A stretch of DNA of 21,610 bases from Fidelibacterota bacterium (lineage in GTDB: Bacteria; Fidelibacterota; UBA2242). Position 1 is the first letter of the stretch, and each line of letters opens with the position of its first letter. The stretch covers positions 1 through 21,610 of the forward strand of contig JAFGXZ010000267.1 in assembly GCA_016936335.1 (NCBI GenBank), read 5' to 3'. The position numbers and the translations under genes were made by a program. Below the pieces are notes generated by a model. The model saw only the letters and a program-made list of their open reading frames with translations. It was not told where the DNA came from and searched no databases. This document shows positions 20,977 through 21,610 of the stretch, piece after piece.

Positions 20977-21610
20977 ATGGCGAAACAATTTTTAAAAGGG
21001 AATGAAGCGGTTGTTAAGGGTGCCATCCTGGCTGGCTGTCGGGCCTATTATGGATACCCGATTACTCCGGCCAGTGAAATTGCGCATGCAGCCGCGATGT
21101 ATATGCCATTGGCAGGCGGAACATTTGTTCAGGCCGAAAGTGAAGTGGCTGCAATCAACATGGTTTATGGAGCTTCTTCTGCCGGTGAACGGGTGATGAC
21201 GGCATCGTCAAGTCCGGGCATTAGTTTAAAACAGGAAGGTGTCTCTTATTGTGCCGGTGCGGAGTTGCCCTGTGTGATTGTAGATGTGGTTCGTGGTGGT
21301 CCCGGTCTGGGAAATATCGCTCCGGAACAGAGTGATTATAACCAGGTGGTCAAAGGTGGCGGTCATGGAAATTATAAAGTAATTGTTCTGGCACCGAATT
21401 CCGTCCAGGAGATGTGTGATTTCGGAATGCTGGGATTTGACCTCGCAGATAAATACCGCAATCCGGTTTATATTTTGTCCGATGGATTTATAGGGCAGAT
21501 GATGGAACCGGTCGAATTTCCTGAACCGGTTACATCGATTCCGGAAAAGACCTGGGCAATCAAGGGCAACGACGAAACAACCAATAATTTCATTACATCC
21601 ATTGATTTGG
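20977..21610 (+). CDS. vorB: 3-methyl-2-oxobutanoate (2-ketoisovalerate):ferredoxin oxidoreductase subunit VorB, 3'-truncated by window edge
   Basis: The first 211 codons of the pyruvate-flavodoxin-oxidoreductase-type alpha subunit are in the window; full VorB is about 350-380 aa. The N-terminus MAKQFLKGNEAVVKGAI, then GCRAYYGYPITPASEI, FVQAESEVAAINMVYG, SSSPGISLKQEG, RGGPGLGNIAPEQSDYNQVVKGGGHG and ADKYRNPVYILSDGFIGQMMEPVEFPEP match the VorB family closely. With VorA and VorC it converts branched 2-oxoacids, CoA and oxidised ferredoxin to acyl-CoA, CO2 and reduced ferredoxin, reversibly. The gene starts at 20977 after GAGTGAGG, 17 nt past the ferredoxin subunit stop. The branched-chain aminotransferase at the head of the operon supports 2-oxoisovalerate over pyruvate or 2-oxoglutarate. 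Confidence 0.93.
   Translation, partial: MAKQFLKGNEAVVKGAILAGCRAYYGYPITPASEIAHAAAMYMPLAGGTFVQAESEVAAINMVYGASSAGERVMTASSSPGISLKQEGVSYCAGAELPCVIVDVVRGGPGLGNIAPEQSDYNQVVKGGGHGNYKVIVLAPNSVQEMCDFGMLGFDLADKYRNPVYILSDGFIGQMMEPVEFPEPVTSIPEKTWAIKGNDETTNNFITSIDL

Overview
The window (about 21.6 kb, moderate GC) looks like chromosomal DNA of an anaerobic or facultatively anaerobic, Gram-negative-type bacterium. The signs are lipoprotein signals, a Tat-like lipoprotein signal, a ferredoxin-dependent 2-oxoacid oxidoreductase, a molybdenum hydroxylase and a reductive-dehalogenase-like Fe-S protein. The lamin-tail lipoprotein and the gene mix would suit an uncultivated lineage near the FCB group (KSB1, Calditrichota, Marinimicrobia or similar). 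That placement is inference; no rRNA or other marker is present.

Region 1 (2-9116, + strand) is a tightly packed purine-type molybdenum hydroxylase operon. It holds the 3' part of the Mo-binding subunit, the 2Fe-2S subunit and the FAD subunit. Next come a small unknown membrane protein, a DUF364 protein, the XdhC maturation factor, a THEP1-like P-loop NTPase and an unusual fold-type-II PLP enzyme. Three successive ATGA overlaps couple these last genes. A 163-bp MITE-like element with terminal inverted repeats separates them from an 8-oxoguanine deaminase and a HAD hydrolase. The xanthine dehydrogenase and the deaminase meet at urate, so the likely theme is anaerobic purine catabolism. The DUF364, NTPase and PLP genes are the unexplained parts.

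Region 2 (9117-13801, - strand) runs in the order lamin-tail lipoprotein, Tat-type lipoprotein of the N-acyl-D-amino-acid deacylase family, membrane-anchored RdhA-like Fe-S protein, ResB-like protein. The last three are probably one envelope-directed transcription unit. It converges on the HAD gene with no spare base between the stop codons.

Region 3 (14074-17422, - strand) is a serine-biosynthesis unit: class V aminotransferase (serC role), short SerA, and DUF1015. It ends in a strong UUCG-tetraloop terminator. No phosphoserine phosphatase is present, which makes DUF1015 a candidate for a serine-linked function.

Region 4 (17853-21610, + strand) starts divergently after a 521-nt spacer. It encodes a branched-chain aminotransferase, a cysteine-less AhpD/CMD-like protein, a class I aminotransferase, a ferredoxin subunit with an extra CxxC...CxxC tail, and the start of VorB. 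Together these point to transamination of branched-chain amino acids coupled to ferredoxin-dependent oxidation, or reductive formation, of the branched 2-oxoacids.
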